Positions 22,960-31,160 of a stretch of DNA of 64,000 nt are shown one piece after another. Numbering within the stretch: position 1 is the stretch's first letter; the number at the start of each line of letters is the position of its first letter. Below the pieces are notes generated by a model. It did not search any database, was not told where the DNA came from, and saw only the letters and a program-made list of their open reading frames with translations. The position numbers and the translations under genes are program-made. Origin of the DNA: Cardiobacterium hominis (GTDB lineage: Bacteria; Pseudomonadota; Gammaproteobacteria; Cardiobacteriales; Cardiobacteriaceae); contig NZ_LR134365.1 in NCBI RefSeq assembly GCF_900637305.1, positions 1,047,501 through 1,111,500 on the forward strand, read 5' to 3'.

Positions 22960-23347
22960 GGTCATGGCTCCGTAGTTTTGCGAGGATGGCGAGGATGTCG
23001 GTTTGCTGGTAGCGTTCCAACGTGTAAAAAATGGCGCGCACCGCCGTCCAGCCGGGCAGACCGCACAAAAAATAGATGGCTCCCGCCTGCATCCCGGCCA
23101 GCTCATCGGCAAGCGGTTGCAGGTTGAGGTAATGGCTGATGACGTAACTGCCTAGGCCAATCGAACACATGACGGTGCTGATGATGGCGCTAAACCATTC
23201 GCGGGGGCTTTTCGGCTGCGCCATCGTCATGACGACGATGCTGGCGGCGACCGGGCCGACGATGTAAATGAGGATTTTGGTCAGTACCGCTCCGAGGGCG
23301 GGTTGCGCCGCGCCGCCGAGGGTGCTGTTGGTAATCGGGTCGGGCAT
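22919..23347 (-). CDS. putative holin
   Basis: From MPDPITNSTLGGAAQ the gene encodes 142 residues. Three hydrophobic segments (about 21-42, 54-72 and 84-104) and a charged, His/Asp-rich tail fit a class I-like holin. It sits between gpX and the endolysin, overlapping the latter by 41 bases. The function is inferred from topology and position. A longer upstream frame is rejected because it overlaps gpX. Confidence 0.7.
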   Translation of the reverse strand: MPDPITNSTLGGAAQPALGAVLTKILIYIVGPVAASIVVMTMAQPKSPREWFSAIISTVMCSIGLGSYVISHYLNLQPLADELAGMQAGAIYFLCGLPGWTAVRAIFYTLERYQQTDILAILAKLRSHDHDQSNPPNDPNRH

Positions 23348-23349
23348 GG

Positions 23350-23550
23350 TTATTCCCAAAGTTTGACGGTGGGCGTGGGCTTGGCTGCCGGGATGCGTGG
23401 AATATGGACGGGCGTCCCCTCTGCCAGCCGTGGCGAGTGCAAGGCGTGCGGGTTGGCCGCCATAACTTGCGCTATCGGCGCGGTGTTGCCGGTAATACGG
23501 TAGAGGACGTCGTCGAGGGTTTCGTGCTGGTGTGCGTAAGCGGTTTGCAT
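23350..23550 (-). CDS. X: tail protein gpX, LysM-like
   Basis: The gene encodes 66 residues, the length of P2 gpX (67). ETLDDVLYRITGNTA and VMAANPHALHSPRLAEGTPVHIP are split parts of a LysM-like fold. It is a small tail component, positioned between L and the lysis genes as in P2. AGGAG lies about 11 bases before the ATG. Confidence 0.88.
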   Translation of the reverse strand: MQTAYAHQHETLDDVLYRITGNTAPIAQVMAANPHALHSPRLAEGTPVHIPRIPAAKPTPTVKLWE

Positions 23551-23562
23551 TCATGGCGCTCC

Positions 23563-24003
23563 TCATATCAGGACGATGGTCGCGCGGCCGCGTCCCATCA
23601 GGCGGCGTAATGCCTCGCGGGAGCGTTGCAGCGCGGTATCAATGCGGCTCTCGATACCCTCGGCGCGACGGCTGCCGCTGTCGGTGGTGTCGATGTCGCG
23701 GTATTGCTCCAGCTCATACGCTTTGGCGCGTTGCCACACCGCTTGCAGGTAGCGCGCGGTGTCGCGGCCTGCGGCGAGCGTGGCGGTGGTCTGTTGCGCG
23801 CGCCACGGTTGCAGCTCGTCTGTGATGTCGAGCATGGCGCGGTTAAGGGTTTCGATACTGCGCGCGGGACTGACGTTATCATCCACACGCATTCGCAGCT
23901 TCCATTCGGCAACGGATAACGGCGGATAAAAATCATCCGGTGGCGTAATCAGGTCTTCATTCGGTTTCGGATTGCCGGGGCCATGCGGGATAACGACGCT
24001 CAT
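23563..24003 (-). CDS. L: head completion/stabilisation protein gpL
   Basis: The gene encodes 146 residues of the P2 gpL family (DDFYPPLSVAEWKLRMRVDD, then GRDTARYLQAVWQRAKAYEL). It closes filled heads for tail attachment. Its ATG overlaps the stop of the small XRE gene (ATGA). In P2, L follows M directly; here a regulator gene lies between them. Confidence 0.87.
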   Translation of the reverse strand: MSVVIPHGPGNPKPNEDLITPPDDFYPPLSVAEWKLRMRVDDNVSPARSIETLNRAMLDITDELQPWRAQQTTATLAAGRDTARYLQAVWQRAKAYELEQYRDIDTTDSGSRRAEGIESRIDTALQRSREALRRLMGRGRATIVLI

Positions 24004-24203
24004 GATTCCTCCGACGCATTGCGCGCTTTGAAATATTCGGCAATCTTCTTGGCCAGCGGTAGCGATACGGCTTTACGGCCTTCTTCGATGGCAGCTAATT
24101 GATGTACGGATATATCTAATTCCGCCGCCATTGCCTTTAACGATTGCTTTGCAGTTTTCCGTGCCGCCTTAATCGTTTCGCCGAATGTATTTAATTCGCT
24201 CAT
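24000..24203 (-). CDS. XRE-family regulator inserted in the head operon
   Basis: The gene encodes 67 residues, almost entirely an XRE helix-turn-helix (AKQSLKAMAAELDISVHQLAAIEEG). AAGGA precedes the ATG. It lies between M and L, where P2 has no gene, and directly after a terminator-like hairpin on the same strand. It could be a phage regulator of the downstream late genes or an acquired cargo gene. The fold is clear; the target is unknown. Confidence 0.8.
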   Translation of the reverse strand: MSELNTFGETIKAARKTAKQSLKAMAAELDISVHQLAAIEEGRKAVSLPLAKKIAEYFKARNASEES

Positions 24204-24218
24204 GGCAAAATCCTTATA

Positions 24219-24276
24219 AGAAAAAGTGCGTGGTTGATGACGGTAACAGGAGAAAAACCCGTCATCCCTGCCACGC
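24219..24276 (-). terminator. terminator-like hairpin between M and xre
   Basis: On the minus strand a two-part stem (GCGTGG with CCACGC and GATGACGG with CCGTCATC, slightly offset) is followed by ACTTTTTCTT. It would reduce transcription from M into xre, L and the lysis genes, or form an mRNA processing site. The stem is interrupted and the loop long, so strength is uncertain. Confidence 0.5.
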
Positions 24277-24371
24277 GCAGGCTTCCCACAGGTGCGCGGT
24301 TGCAGCGGACAAAGGTGAAACTAACGGAAAGCCTTTGCGCCGCCGCGCCCCGCGCGGGCTGGTTGAGAGGG

Positions 24372-25061
24372 TTATTGCGACGGGGGTTGGTTTGCCGCCG
24401 CCTGTTCCGCGATTTCTTTTTCGATTTTGGCGATCAGCGGTTTCGCACCGACTTTGGCATTCAGCTCGACGGCGCGGCGCAGATGGTCAAGGGCGCGTTC
24501 GTTGTCGCCTTCGGAATACAGTGCCTCGCCGAGGGCGCGGTGCAGTTTGGCGACAATCTCGTCCACCATGTCATGACCGCTGACCGCATCCAGCACGTCG
24601 CCCAGTTGCAAGGCGCTGACGGGCGGGATTTTGCCGTCCGGGGTTTGCAGCCATGCCTCGGCGGCCAGCTCGGCATAGAGTGCCGGAGCGCTGCGCGCGA
24701 AACTTTCCGGGGCGGGCAGGTCGTGACGGACAAGGTAATCACCAACGCGCAAGGCGCGCTCGATGTCGCCGACGTCGAAACACCACGGCAGCATTTGGCT
24801 GATGACCGGGTCATGTGCGCCGCTGTCGGCGGCGAGTGCGCCGTCGATATAGGCGTTCCAGTTTTCTGCCATCAGCTCGGCCTTGCGTTCTTGGCGTCGT
24901 TCGGTGGACTGGATTTCTTTCAGCTGGCGCTTGTCTTGCGCCAGTTGCGCCAGCGCCAGTTCATGCGCGCTGCCGCGCACCGGGGTTTCTTCGGTGGCGG
25001 CACGTTCGGCGGCGCGGCGGGCTTCCTCGCGCTGTTTGTGCAATCGTGCAGGGCTTGCCAT
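24372..25061 (-). CDS. M: terminase small subunit/endonuclease gpM
   Basis: The gene encodes 229 residues of the P2 gpM family (about 247 in P2). The Ala/Arg-rich N-terminal helix and the phrases WNAYIDGALAADSGAHDPVI and MLPWCFDVGDIERALRVGDY are typical. gpM cuts cos sites and works with gpP. It begins 3 bases after the stop of the capsid gene. The C-terminal third resembles a TPR-like helical pair (KLHRALGEALYSEGDNERALDHL). Confidence 0.9.
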   Translation of the reverse strand: MASPARLHKQREEARRAAERAATEETPVRGSAHELALAQLAQDKRQLKEIQSTERRQERKAELMAENWNAYIDGALAADSGAHDPVISQMLPWCFDVGDIERALRVGDYLVRHDLPAPESFARSAPALYAELAAEAWLQTPDGKIPPVSALQLGDVLDAVSGHDMVDEIVAKLHRALGEALYSEGDNERALDHLRRAVELNAKVGAKPLIAKIEKEIAEQAAANQPPSQ

Positions 25062-25064
25062 GTT

Positions 25065-26081
25065 TTACTCCCAGCCAGAGCCGTCGGCTTTCGGTACTTT
25101 GATACCTTCGACCAGACAGCAGGCGTCATAATCTTCAATGACGTAGCATTCATTCATGCTGCGGTATTCTTCGATGCGGTCTTTTTTCGGGTTATCGAGG
25201 TAATACAGGCGAGTCGAACCGGCTTGCGTATAGATAGAGAGATTTGACAGCGGCGTAATCATGAAGGCATCTTCGGGGAAGAATGGCACCGCAATGGTTT
25301 TCAAACCGCCGAATAATTGGCTGACCATTAGGCTTTCCAGCGCGCGGCGCTCGGTCGGTTTATCGTTGTCGCCAATCAAATGCAGGTATTTGTCGGTCAG
25401 CAATTTGCGTCCGGCGATAACGATTAACTCGTCATCGTGATACCACGGCTCAATCAATTCGTGCGCAGCGTCATATACGGCGGCATCAATATTCGGGTAG
25501 TCCTTGTCATTGAGGTTGCCGATTTTTTTGCCATTCATGACTGCGCTGGATTTATGTGCGCGTAGTTGTTGCAGCCAGCCAATATTGACGTCTTGCAGTT
25601 TGGAATTGGTGGTGCGGTTGGTATCAGCGGCAACCGATGTACCATTAAAGCCGATCATCAGGCGGTCGCGCGCAATTTGTTTGCTGGTTGCCAAACGCAG
25701 CAATGATTGAAATTCGGGGCGGTGCCGCCAACTATCGAGGGTGTTGTAGCGGATATGCGTGTCAAAGTTGGTTTGTTCGCAACGGTATTTGTCATTGGAC
25801 AAGGTTTTGACGTCGCGCGTTTGCCGCTCGGCATTGCCACTGGTATCGGTTCGCCCGGCAATGGTGCTATTCACACCAATAAAGACTTTTTCGCCTTCTT
25901 GCTGGTCAACGGTGATATGGTTAATCAGCGTCAGGAAAGGACTGGTTTCCTGAATTTTCTCCAGCAGCTTTTGTTCAACGGATGGTTCGACGTTGAATTT
26001 CTGCGTGGCGTCGGCAACATGGTTTAATTCTGCGATGCGGTGCAGGAATTTGTTGAAATGGTCGCGGGTTTGCTTGTGCAT
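25065..26081 (-). CDS. N: major capsid protein gpN
   Basis: The gene encodes 338 residues of the P2 gpN family (357 in P2), an HK97-fold shell protein. Recognisable segments are SPFLTLINHITVDQQEG and the C-terminal NPKKDRIEEYRSMNECYVIED. It is presumably trimmed by gpO during maturation. It lies between O and M with short spacers. Confidence 0.93.
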   Translation of the reverse strand: MHKQTRDHFNKFLHRIAELNHVADATQKFNVEPSVEQKLLEKIQETSPFLTLINHITVDQQEGEKVFIGVNSTIAGRTDTSGNAERQTRDVKTLSNDKYRCEQTNFDTHIRYNTLDSWRHRPEFQSLLRLATSKQIARDRLMIGFNGTSVAADTNRTTNSKLQDVNIGWLQQLRAHKSSAVMNGKKIGNLNDKDYPNIDAAVYDAAHELIEPWYHDDELIVIAGRKLLTDKYLHLIGDNDKPTERRALESLMVSQLFGGLKTIAVPFFPEDAFMITPLSNLSIYTQAGSTRLYYLDNPKKDRIEEYRSMNECYVIEDYDACCLVEGIKVPKADGSGWE

Positions 26082-26090
26082 TTGTAGTCC

Positions 26091-26870
26091 TTAGCAATCG
26101 GTTTGGATGTCGGTCGTGCCATTGGCAATGGGACGCGGGGCAGCAAATAATTGTGCCGGTTCTGGCGGATTGGCCGGGGTGGTATCCATCGCCTGTTTCA
26201 ATTCGGTAAATTGTTTTTGCAGCCCGGAAAGCTGGTTTTTCAGCGTGTCAATTTCCCCCTGCAATGCCTGTTTGCCCGCGCTGTATTCATTGGCGACGGT
26301 GGTAATGGCTTCTTCAATTCCGGCGAACCGTTTGCCGTTGTCTTTTTCCGCATTTTCCTGTTTGGAAAATATCGCCCTGATTTTGTCCATGATGCCGGGC
26401 GACGGCTTTTCTTCGTCGCTCAAATCAGCCTGAACATAATCGGAAAACAAATGTTCCGGTTCTTTCTGGATGGCACTAAAGGAAAGGCGGCTGGTGCCGG
26501 TGCTGGCCGGGCTGTCAGTAACAGCCAATCCAACAAGGTATGCTTCGCCGGTATCGGCAAATCTCGGATTGATTTCTATCGAGGTGTAAACCTTTTGCCC
26601 CGCCTGATTGATTTTCACCAGTTCCGGGGTCGGGTTAATGGCGGCGAGCAGGACGGTTTTGCCGTCCTTGTTCTTTTCGGTTTTGAGCGCGGTAACGTCG
26701 CCCAATGCCGGGAAAGCGCTGTCGGCATACAGGCCACGGATATGCTCCAGCCAAATGCGCGCACCGTATTTAGCGGGGTCGTAATTCTTCGCCATTTGTT
26801 CGAGCTGTTCGCCGCTGATGTGGCGGCCGTCAATGGTTGCGCCTTCGGTGGCGACAATGTGGTATTTCAA
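26091..26870 (-). CDS. O: capsid scaffolding protease gpO
   Basis: I place the start at a TTG (26870), with GGAG six bases upstream, giving 259 residues aligned with P2 gpO (284). The longer frame to 27011 runs through the divergent promoter region and is rejected. The protease part has the likely triad D14 (TIDGRH), H43 (LEHIRG) and S97 (VYTSIEI). The C-terminal half is the helical scaffold (EGEIDTLKNQLSGLQKQFTE-like coiled coil). It transcribes leftward from the O/P divergence. Confidence 0.85.
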   Translation of the reverse strand: MKYHIVATEGATIDGRHISGEQLEQMAKNYDPAKYGARIWLEHIRGLYADSAFPALGDVTALKTEKNKDGKTVLLAAINPTPELVKINQAGQKVYTSIEINPRFADTGEAYLVGLAVTDSPASTGTSRLSFSAIQKEPEHLFSDYVQADLSDEEKPSPGIMDKIRAIFSKQENAEKDNGKRFAGIEEAITTVANEYSAGKQALQGEIDTLKNQLSGLQKQFTELKQAMDTTPANPPEPAQLFAAPRPIANGTTDIQTDC

Positions 26871-26940
26871 GGGATGCTCCGGGGCTGGTGATTCGGTGGC
26901 ACGATTGTTGTCGCCTTTGCTCCTGCACTCAATCGGCGCG

Positions 26941-26965
26941 TTTCCACAATGCGGGATTGTGGAAA
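26941..26965 (-). promoter_or_regulatory. conserved palindrome, copy 2 (between O and P)
   Basis: TTTCCACAAT and ATTGTGGAAA are perfect 10-base arms around GCGGG. The site lies between the divergent head genes O (start 26870) and P (start 27010), exactly where P2 has its divergent late promoters. It is the second of three copies in the prophage. Confidence 0.65.
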
Positions 26966-27009
26966 TAATGCTCTTTTGCCCGCGTGCGCGCCTGTCCATC
27001 ATGCGCGGC

Positions 27010-28791
27010 ATGACTACTTTGCTTCATCCTGATTTATCCCCTGAAAAAAATGCCCGCCTTTTATTCTGGCGGGGTTTTACTTGTGCGGAAATCGCCCGTC
27101 TAATGGGTATCCCCGATACCACCGTGCGCTCGTGGAAAACGCGCGAAGGCTGGGACAGGGCGCCCATCGCTCGCCGTATTGAGGAGCAAATCGACGTGCG
27201 CCTCGCCGTCCTCGTCGCCAAAGACGACAAGTCCGAGAAGGACTACAACGAAATGGACAAACTTGCCAAAATCCTCGAACGGACGGCACGGATTGGTCGT
27301 TATCAGGACGGCGGCAATGAGGCGGATTTGAATCCCAATGTGCGCAGACGCAATGAGGGCAAGCGCAAAAAGGCAAAGGAGCGCGGCGATTCCGGAAAAT
27401 TCGACGCCGACATGATTGCCGAATTAAAGCGCGCATTTCGGGAGCGGATGTATCCGCACCAAATGGCATGGTATGAACACTCGAAAAAATACGAAATGCG
27501 CCAATACGTCAAAAGCCGCCAAATTGGCGCGACGTATTATTTTGCGCAGGAAGCATTATTGACGGCATTGGAAACGGGGAAAAATCAAATCTTCATTTCT
27601 GCCTCGAAAAGTCAGGCGCACATTTTCCGCAGCAATATTATCGCCTTCGTCGATGAGGTGTTGGGCGTGCAGCTCAAGGGCGAACATATAAAATTGTCGC
27701 CCGGTACCACCCTTTATTTTCTCGGCACCAATTCCAATACGGCGCAATCCTATTCCGGCGATTTGTACATTGACGAATATTTCTGGATTCCGCAATTCAA
27801 GAAAATCCAGCACGTTGCCGCCGGGATGACGGTTCACGATGACCGCCGCATTACCTATTTCTCCACGCCTTCAACCGTTACCCATGAGGCCTATCCGTTA
27901 TGGACGGGGGCGGAATTCAACAAAGGCCGCCCAAAATCCGAGCATATTGATTTGGACGTGTCGCATAAGGCGCTCAAGGATGGGCGGCTGTGCGAGGACG
28001 GCTATTTCCGTCAGGTGATTACCATCGAGGACGCCATTAACAGCGGTTTTGACCGGGTAACAATGGAAAAACTGCGGATTAAATTCCCGCCGGGGCAATT
28101 TGAAAACCTGCTCATGTGCCAATTCGTCAATGACACGGACAGCATTTTCAAGATGGCGGAATTGCAGCGCTGCATGGTCGATGCGTGGACGCTGTGGAAA
28201 GATTACACCCCGCTCGCCCCGCGCCCTCTCGATGATGCGCCGGTGTGGATTGGTTATGATCCCAGCCGCTCGCAGGATGATGCCTCGCTTGTCGTCATTG
28301 CGCCGCCACGGGTGGAAGGCGGGGTTTTCCGCATTGTTGACAAGCAAAGTTTCAACGGGCTGGATTTTGATGGTCAGGCGCAAAAAATTCGGGAGTTTTG
28401 CGCCATCTATAACGTCGCCAATATTGCCATTGATGCCACCGGCATCGGTCAGGCGGTTTATGACCTAGTGCGCCAGTTTTATCCGCGCGCCAGGAAAATT
28501 ATTTACACGGTCGAAGCCAAGAATGAAATGGTACTGAAGGCGAAGCAACTCATTCACCACGGGCGCCTGCAATGGGACGCCGGATGGACGGACATCGCCC
28601 ACGCCTTTTTGACCATCCATCAGGCGCAGACGGGCAGCGGGCGGCAGGTTACTTACAAGGCAAACCGTACTGCGGCCACCGGCCATGCTGATTTGGCATG
28701 GGCGACAATGCACGCGCTCATCAACGATCCACTCGGTACTATTGATGAGGCCGGCTTCTCCGGCAAACGCGGTTTTGCCCGTATTTTTTAA
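27010..28791 (+). CDS. P: terminase large subunit gpP
   Basis: From MTTLLHPDLSPEKN the gene encodes 593 residues, the length of P2 gpP (590). An N-terminal helix-turn-helix (CAEIARLMGIPDTTVRSW) precedes the ATPase domain (NQIFISASKSQAHIFRSN; Walker B-like GDLYIDEYFW) and the RNase H-like nuclease domain (VWIGYDPSRSQDDASLVVI). It packages DNA into the prohead. The frame extends upstream to 26818 but that part overlaps gpO. Confidence 0.93.
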   Translation: MTTLLHPDLSPEKNARLLFWRGFTCAEIARLMGIPDTTVRSWKTREGWDRAPIARRIEEQIDVRLAVLVAKDDKSEKDYNEMDKLAKILERTARIGRYQDGGNEADLNPNVRRRNEGKRKKAKERGDSGKFDADMIAELKRAFRERMYPHQMAWYEHSKKYEMRQYVKSRQIGATYYFAQEALLTALETGKNQIFISASKSQAHIFRSNIIAFVDEVLGVQLKGEHIKLSPGTTLYFLGTNSNTAQSYSGDLYIDEYFWIPQFKKIQHVAAGMTVHDDRRITYFSTPSTVTHEAYPLWTGAEFNKGRPKSEHIDLDVSHKALKDGRLCEDGYFRQVITIEDAINSGFDRVTMEKLRIKFPPGQFENLLMCQFVNDTDSIFKMAELQRCMVDAWTLWKDYTPLAPRPLDDAPVWIGYDPSRSQDDASLVVIAPPRVEGGVFRIVDKQSFNGLDFDGQAQKIREFCAIYNVANIAIDATGIGQAVYDLVRQFYPRARKIIYTVEAKNEMVLKAKQLIHHGRLQWDAGWTDIAHAFLTIHQAQTGSGRQVTYKANRTAATGHADLAWATMHALINDPLGTIDEAGFSGKRGFARIF

Positions 28792-28805
28792 TTTTGGGAG
28801 TTTTA

Positions 28806-29834
28806 ATGTTCAAAGGCAAAAAAGAAAAAACCGCTGAAGCGCAGCGGGTGTTTTCGTTTCAATGGGCGGGCGAGGAAATCGAAGTAACCGGCGCAATGCT
28901 GTTGCAATACCTCGAATGCGCTTTCAACGGCGAGTATTACGAATTGCCGTTTTCGATTGATGCGCACGCCAAATATTACTACTCTTTGCTGTATATCCGC
29001 AGCGCTTTGCAGGCCAAAGCCAATATCCTGACCAGTTGCTACCAGCCGCACCCGTTATTGTCGCGGCAGGAATTTTCAAAGCTGATTATGGATTATTTGT
29101 GGTTTGGCAATGCCTATCTTGAGCGGTCATATGCTCGCAGCGGCAAATTGCTGGCGTTGCGCCATTCCCCGGCAAAATTCACCCGCCGCAGCCGCGATAA
29201 CCGTTACCGATTCATCGTGCGCGACCGCGATTTTTTCAGCGGCTACGCCATTCACGATTTCCCCAAAGGCTCAATTTTTCATTTATTCGAGCCGGATGTG
29301 AATCAGGAAATTTACGGTGTGCCGGAATGGTTGCCCGCCATCCAGTCGGCATTACTCAATGAGGCAGCAACCAAATTCCGGCTGCGCTATTACCGCAATG
29401 GCTCGCACGCAGGCTATATCATGTATCTGACAGATGCAAATATCAATGAGGCGGATATTGACACCTTGCAGGAGCAATTGAAATTGTCGAAAGGACCGGG
29501 GAATTTCCGCAATTTGCTGTTGTACGCGCCCAATGGCAAACCGGACGGCATCAAGTTGCTGCCGATTTCCGAGGTTGCCGCCAAAGACGAATTTTTCAAC
29601 ATCAAGGCGGTGTCGCGCGACGACCAGCTCGCCGCCTGCCGCGTGCCGCCGAACCTGATTGGCATTGTGCCGACCAATTCCAGCGGCTTCGGCAGCATAT
29701 CGGACGCGGCGACGGTGTTCGCCCGCAATGAGGTGCGGCCGTTGCAGGACCGGTTTTTGCAGATTAACGATTGGCTCGGCGAGCCGGTCATCGCCTTCGA
29801 GGGCTATGAGATCGCGGCGCTCGATCCAAGTTGA
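28806..29834 (+). CDS. Q: portal protein gpQ
   Basis: From the ATG at 28806 (GGGAG five bases upstream) the gene encodes 342 residues, nearly the length of P2 gpQ (344). Family phrases include RHSPAKFTRRSRDN and LFEPDVNQEIYGVPEWLPA. It forms the dodecameric portal. It follows P by 14 bases and ends before a terminator. Confidence 0.93.
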   Translation: MFKGKKEKTAEAQRVFSFQWAGEEIEVTGAMLLQYLECAFNGEYYELPFSIDAHAKYYYSLLYIRSALQAKANILTSCYQPHPLLSRQEFSKLIMDYLWFGNAYLERSYARSGKLLALRHSPAKFTRRSRDNRYRFIVRDRDFFSGYAIHDFPKGSIFHLFEPDVNQEIYGVPEWLPAIQSALLNEAATKFRLRYYRNGSHAGYIMYLTDANINEADIDTLQEQLKLSKGPGNFRNLLLYAPNGKPDGIKLLPISEVAAKDEFFNIKAVSRDDQLAACRVPPNLIGIVPTNSSGFGSISDAATVFARNEVRPLQDRFLQINDWLGEPVIAFEGYEIAALDPS

Positions 29835-29840
29835 TTTGCG

Positions 29841-29858
29841 TCGCCTCAAATGAGGGCG
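29841..29858. repeat. imperfect dyad resembling the early operator
   Basis: TCGCCTCAAATGAGGGCGA lies just after Q. Its core CGCCTCAAA-Y-GAGG matches the perfect dyad at 1194-1209 in the early promoter, with one extra G. It may be a second binding site of the same protein or chance. Confidence 0.3.
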
Positions 29859-29868
29859 AAAAACAGGA

Positions 29869-29896
29869 AACGCCGGGAATGCCCGGCGTTGTTTTT
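29869..29896 (+). terminator. rho-independent terminator after Q
   Basis: AACGCCGGG and CCCGGCGTT form a perfect 9-bp stem with a 4-base loop, followed by GTTTTTGTT. It ends the P-Q operon and stands between it and the convergent methyltransferase gene. Confidence 0.85.
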
Positions 29897-29898
29897 GT

Positions 29899-30738
29899 TC
29901 AGCATTTGTAAATCAAGTTGTCTTCGTAGCGCGCCGTCGAGTTGAGTACCGTGTTGATGCTGATGGTCTGATAATCAATGAATCGCTCCCAGCCAGCGAG
30001 GCGGTCGCCGATGACCAGTTGCAGGTAAGCGGGCAACTCGCTCCGGGTGGACGAGAAGAAGATAAACGGCGGGCGGACGTGTAGCATCAGGCGCAAAAAC
30101 TCGACCATGCCGAAATAGCCTTGCTGTTTGTATGCGCCCTGCATGGTGCAGATATAAGGTGGGTCGAGGATGAGCAGGCAGCGCGGGTTGGCGGTGTGTT
30201 GTGGCAGCAGGGTGGTGTAGCTTTCACGGGTGATTTCTAGGCCGTCGAGGTAGCCGTCGGCGGCCGGGAAATCGCTACGGCGCACGGCGTGATACATATG
30301 CTTGCCGCAAAGCTCCTCAATGCTGGATGCCTGATTGCCCGAAAACAGCAGCCAGCTGATCAGGCAGTTGAGATCGGTATAGCCGTCAAAGGCGCGAATG
30401 GCCGCCACGACCTCGGCACGTTTGGCCGTTTTCAGGTGGACGCCGCGCGGGTGATGGCGCAGGACGTCTTCGAGGATGCGGCGCAGGCGGTTGATGTCGG
30501 GGATGTGGCGCAGGCGCTCGGCGTAGCCGTCGTAATCGTTATAGATGACGCGCGCTGCCGGTTTGTGGTGTTTGGCCGCGTGCGAGAGCAGGCCAGAGCC
30601 GCCAAAGGCGTCGAGGATTGTCCAGCCGTCGCCATCATCGGGGATTATCTGGTGCAGGACGGTCGCAAACTGGTTGAGGAATGCCCGCTTTTGTCCGATG
30701 AAGGGGAGCGGGGCTTTGCTGTGCATCTTTTTTGCCAT
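29899..30738 (-). CDS. D12-class DNA adenine methyltransferase
   Basis: The gene encodes 279 residues. The AdoMet-binding motif DAFGGSG (43-49) and the catalytic DPPY (192-195) identify an N6-adenine methyltransferase of the Dam/D12 type. No restriction partner is present, so it probably protects phage DNA or alters its methylation. It overlaps the Com-like gene by 104 bases. Its start codon lies in the 3' arm of a small hairpin (30733-30756) and lacks a clear Shine-Dalgarno sequence, which recalls the Com-controlled mom start in Mu. Confidence 0.88.
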   Translation of the reverse strand: MAKKMHSKAPLPFIGQKRAFLNQFATVLHQIIPDDGDGWTILDAFGGSGLLSHAAKHHKPAARVIYNDYDGYAERLRHIPDINRLRRILEDVLRHHPRGVHLKTAKRAEVVAAIRAFDGYTDLNCLISWLLFSGNQASSIEELCGKHMYHAVRRSDFPAADGYLDGLEITRESYTTLLPQHTANPRCLLILDPPYICTMQGAYKQQGYFGMVEFLRLMLHVRPPFIFFSSTRSELPAYLQLVIGDRLAGWERFIDYQTISINTVLNSTARYEDNLIYKC

Positions 30739-30898
30739 TCAGTTCTGGTGATGGCATTCGCGATGCTCGCGAGGGGGCGGTGCAGCCGCCGGGGCAGGTG
30801 TCTATGGTATTGGTGGCCTTGCAGCGCGGGCATTTGATTTCAAGGCGGCCCACGCCGCAGGCGAGCAGTTTGTTGCAGCGGATGCAACGGATTTTCAT
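30635..30898 (-). CDS. Com-like zinc finger translational regulator
   Basis: The gene encodes 87 residues. MKIRCIRCNKLLACGVGR and the following IKCPRCKATNT give two CxxC pairs as in phage Mu Com, which unfolds the mom mRNA start region to allow translation. Mu Com is about 62 residues; the Pro/Ser-rich tail here is longer and partly encoded by the overlap with the methyltransferase. The pairing with a modification gene is the same as in Mu, although the enzyme is a different family. Confidence 0.85.
   Translation of the reverse strand: MKIRCIRCNKLLACGVGRLEIKCPRCKATNTIDTCPGGCTAPSRASRMPSPELNGKKDAQQSPAPLHRTKAGIPQPVCDRPAPDNPR
30733..30756 (-). promoter_or_regulatory. hairpin covering the methyltransferase start codon
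   Basis: On the minus strand TGCCAT (30756-30751) can pair with ATGGCA (30738-30733), whose first three bases are the start codon. The 12-base loop has no good Shine-Dalgarno sequence. A likely target for the Com-like protein. Confidence 0.45.
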
Positions 30899-31134
30899 GC
30901 AGCGTCCTTTATTCCTGTAGAATCCACCGCGCTCGATCGAGCGGCGGCATTAGGCTTGCAGGTTACGCTGCGGGCTGGCGTCGCGGTGTTCCAAGCATCG
31001 CGGCGTCGCCGTCTTCTTTTTGGCTGCCGTCCCCGCGTGTGCCTTGCCGCATTTAGCGGCAGCAAAACAACCGGCGCACCGGGGCGACAGAACCGCAACT
31101 TTACGCCGCATCCCGCGTGTTGTCAGCCATGCTG

Positions 31135-31160
31135 TTTCCACATTTCGCATTTGTGGAAAT
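31135..31160 (-). promoter_or_regulatory. conserved palindrome, copy 3 (upstream of com)
   Basis: On the minus strand ATTTCCACA and TGTGGAAA frame the site; the outer 8 bases of each arm are perfect. It is 236 bases upstream of the com ATG, in the same orientation relative to the gene as copies 1 and 2. Confidence 0.6.
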
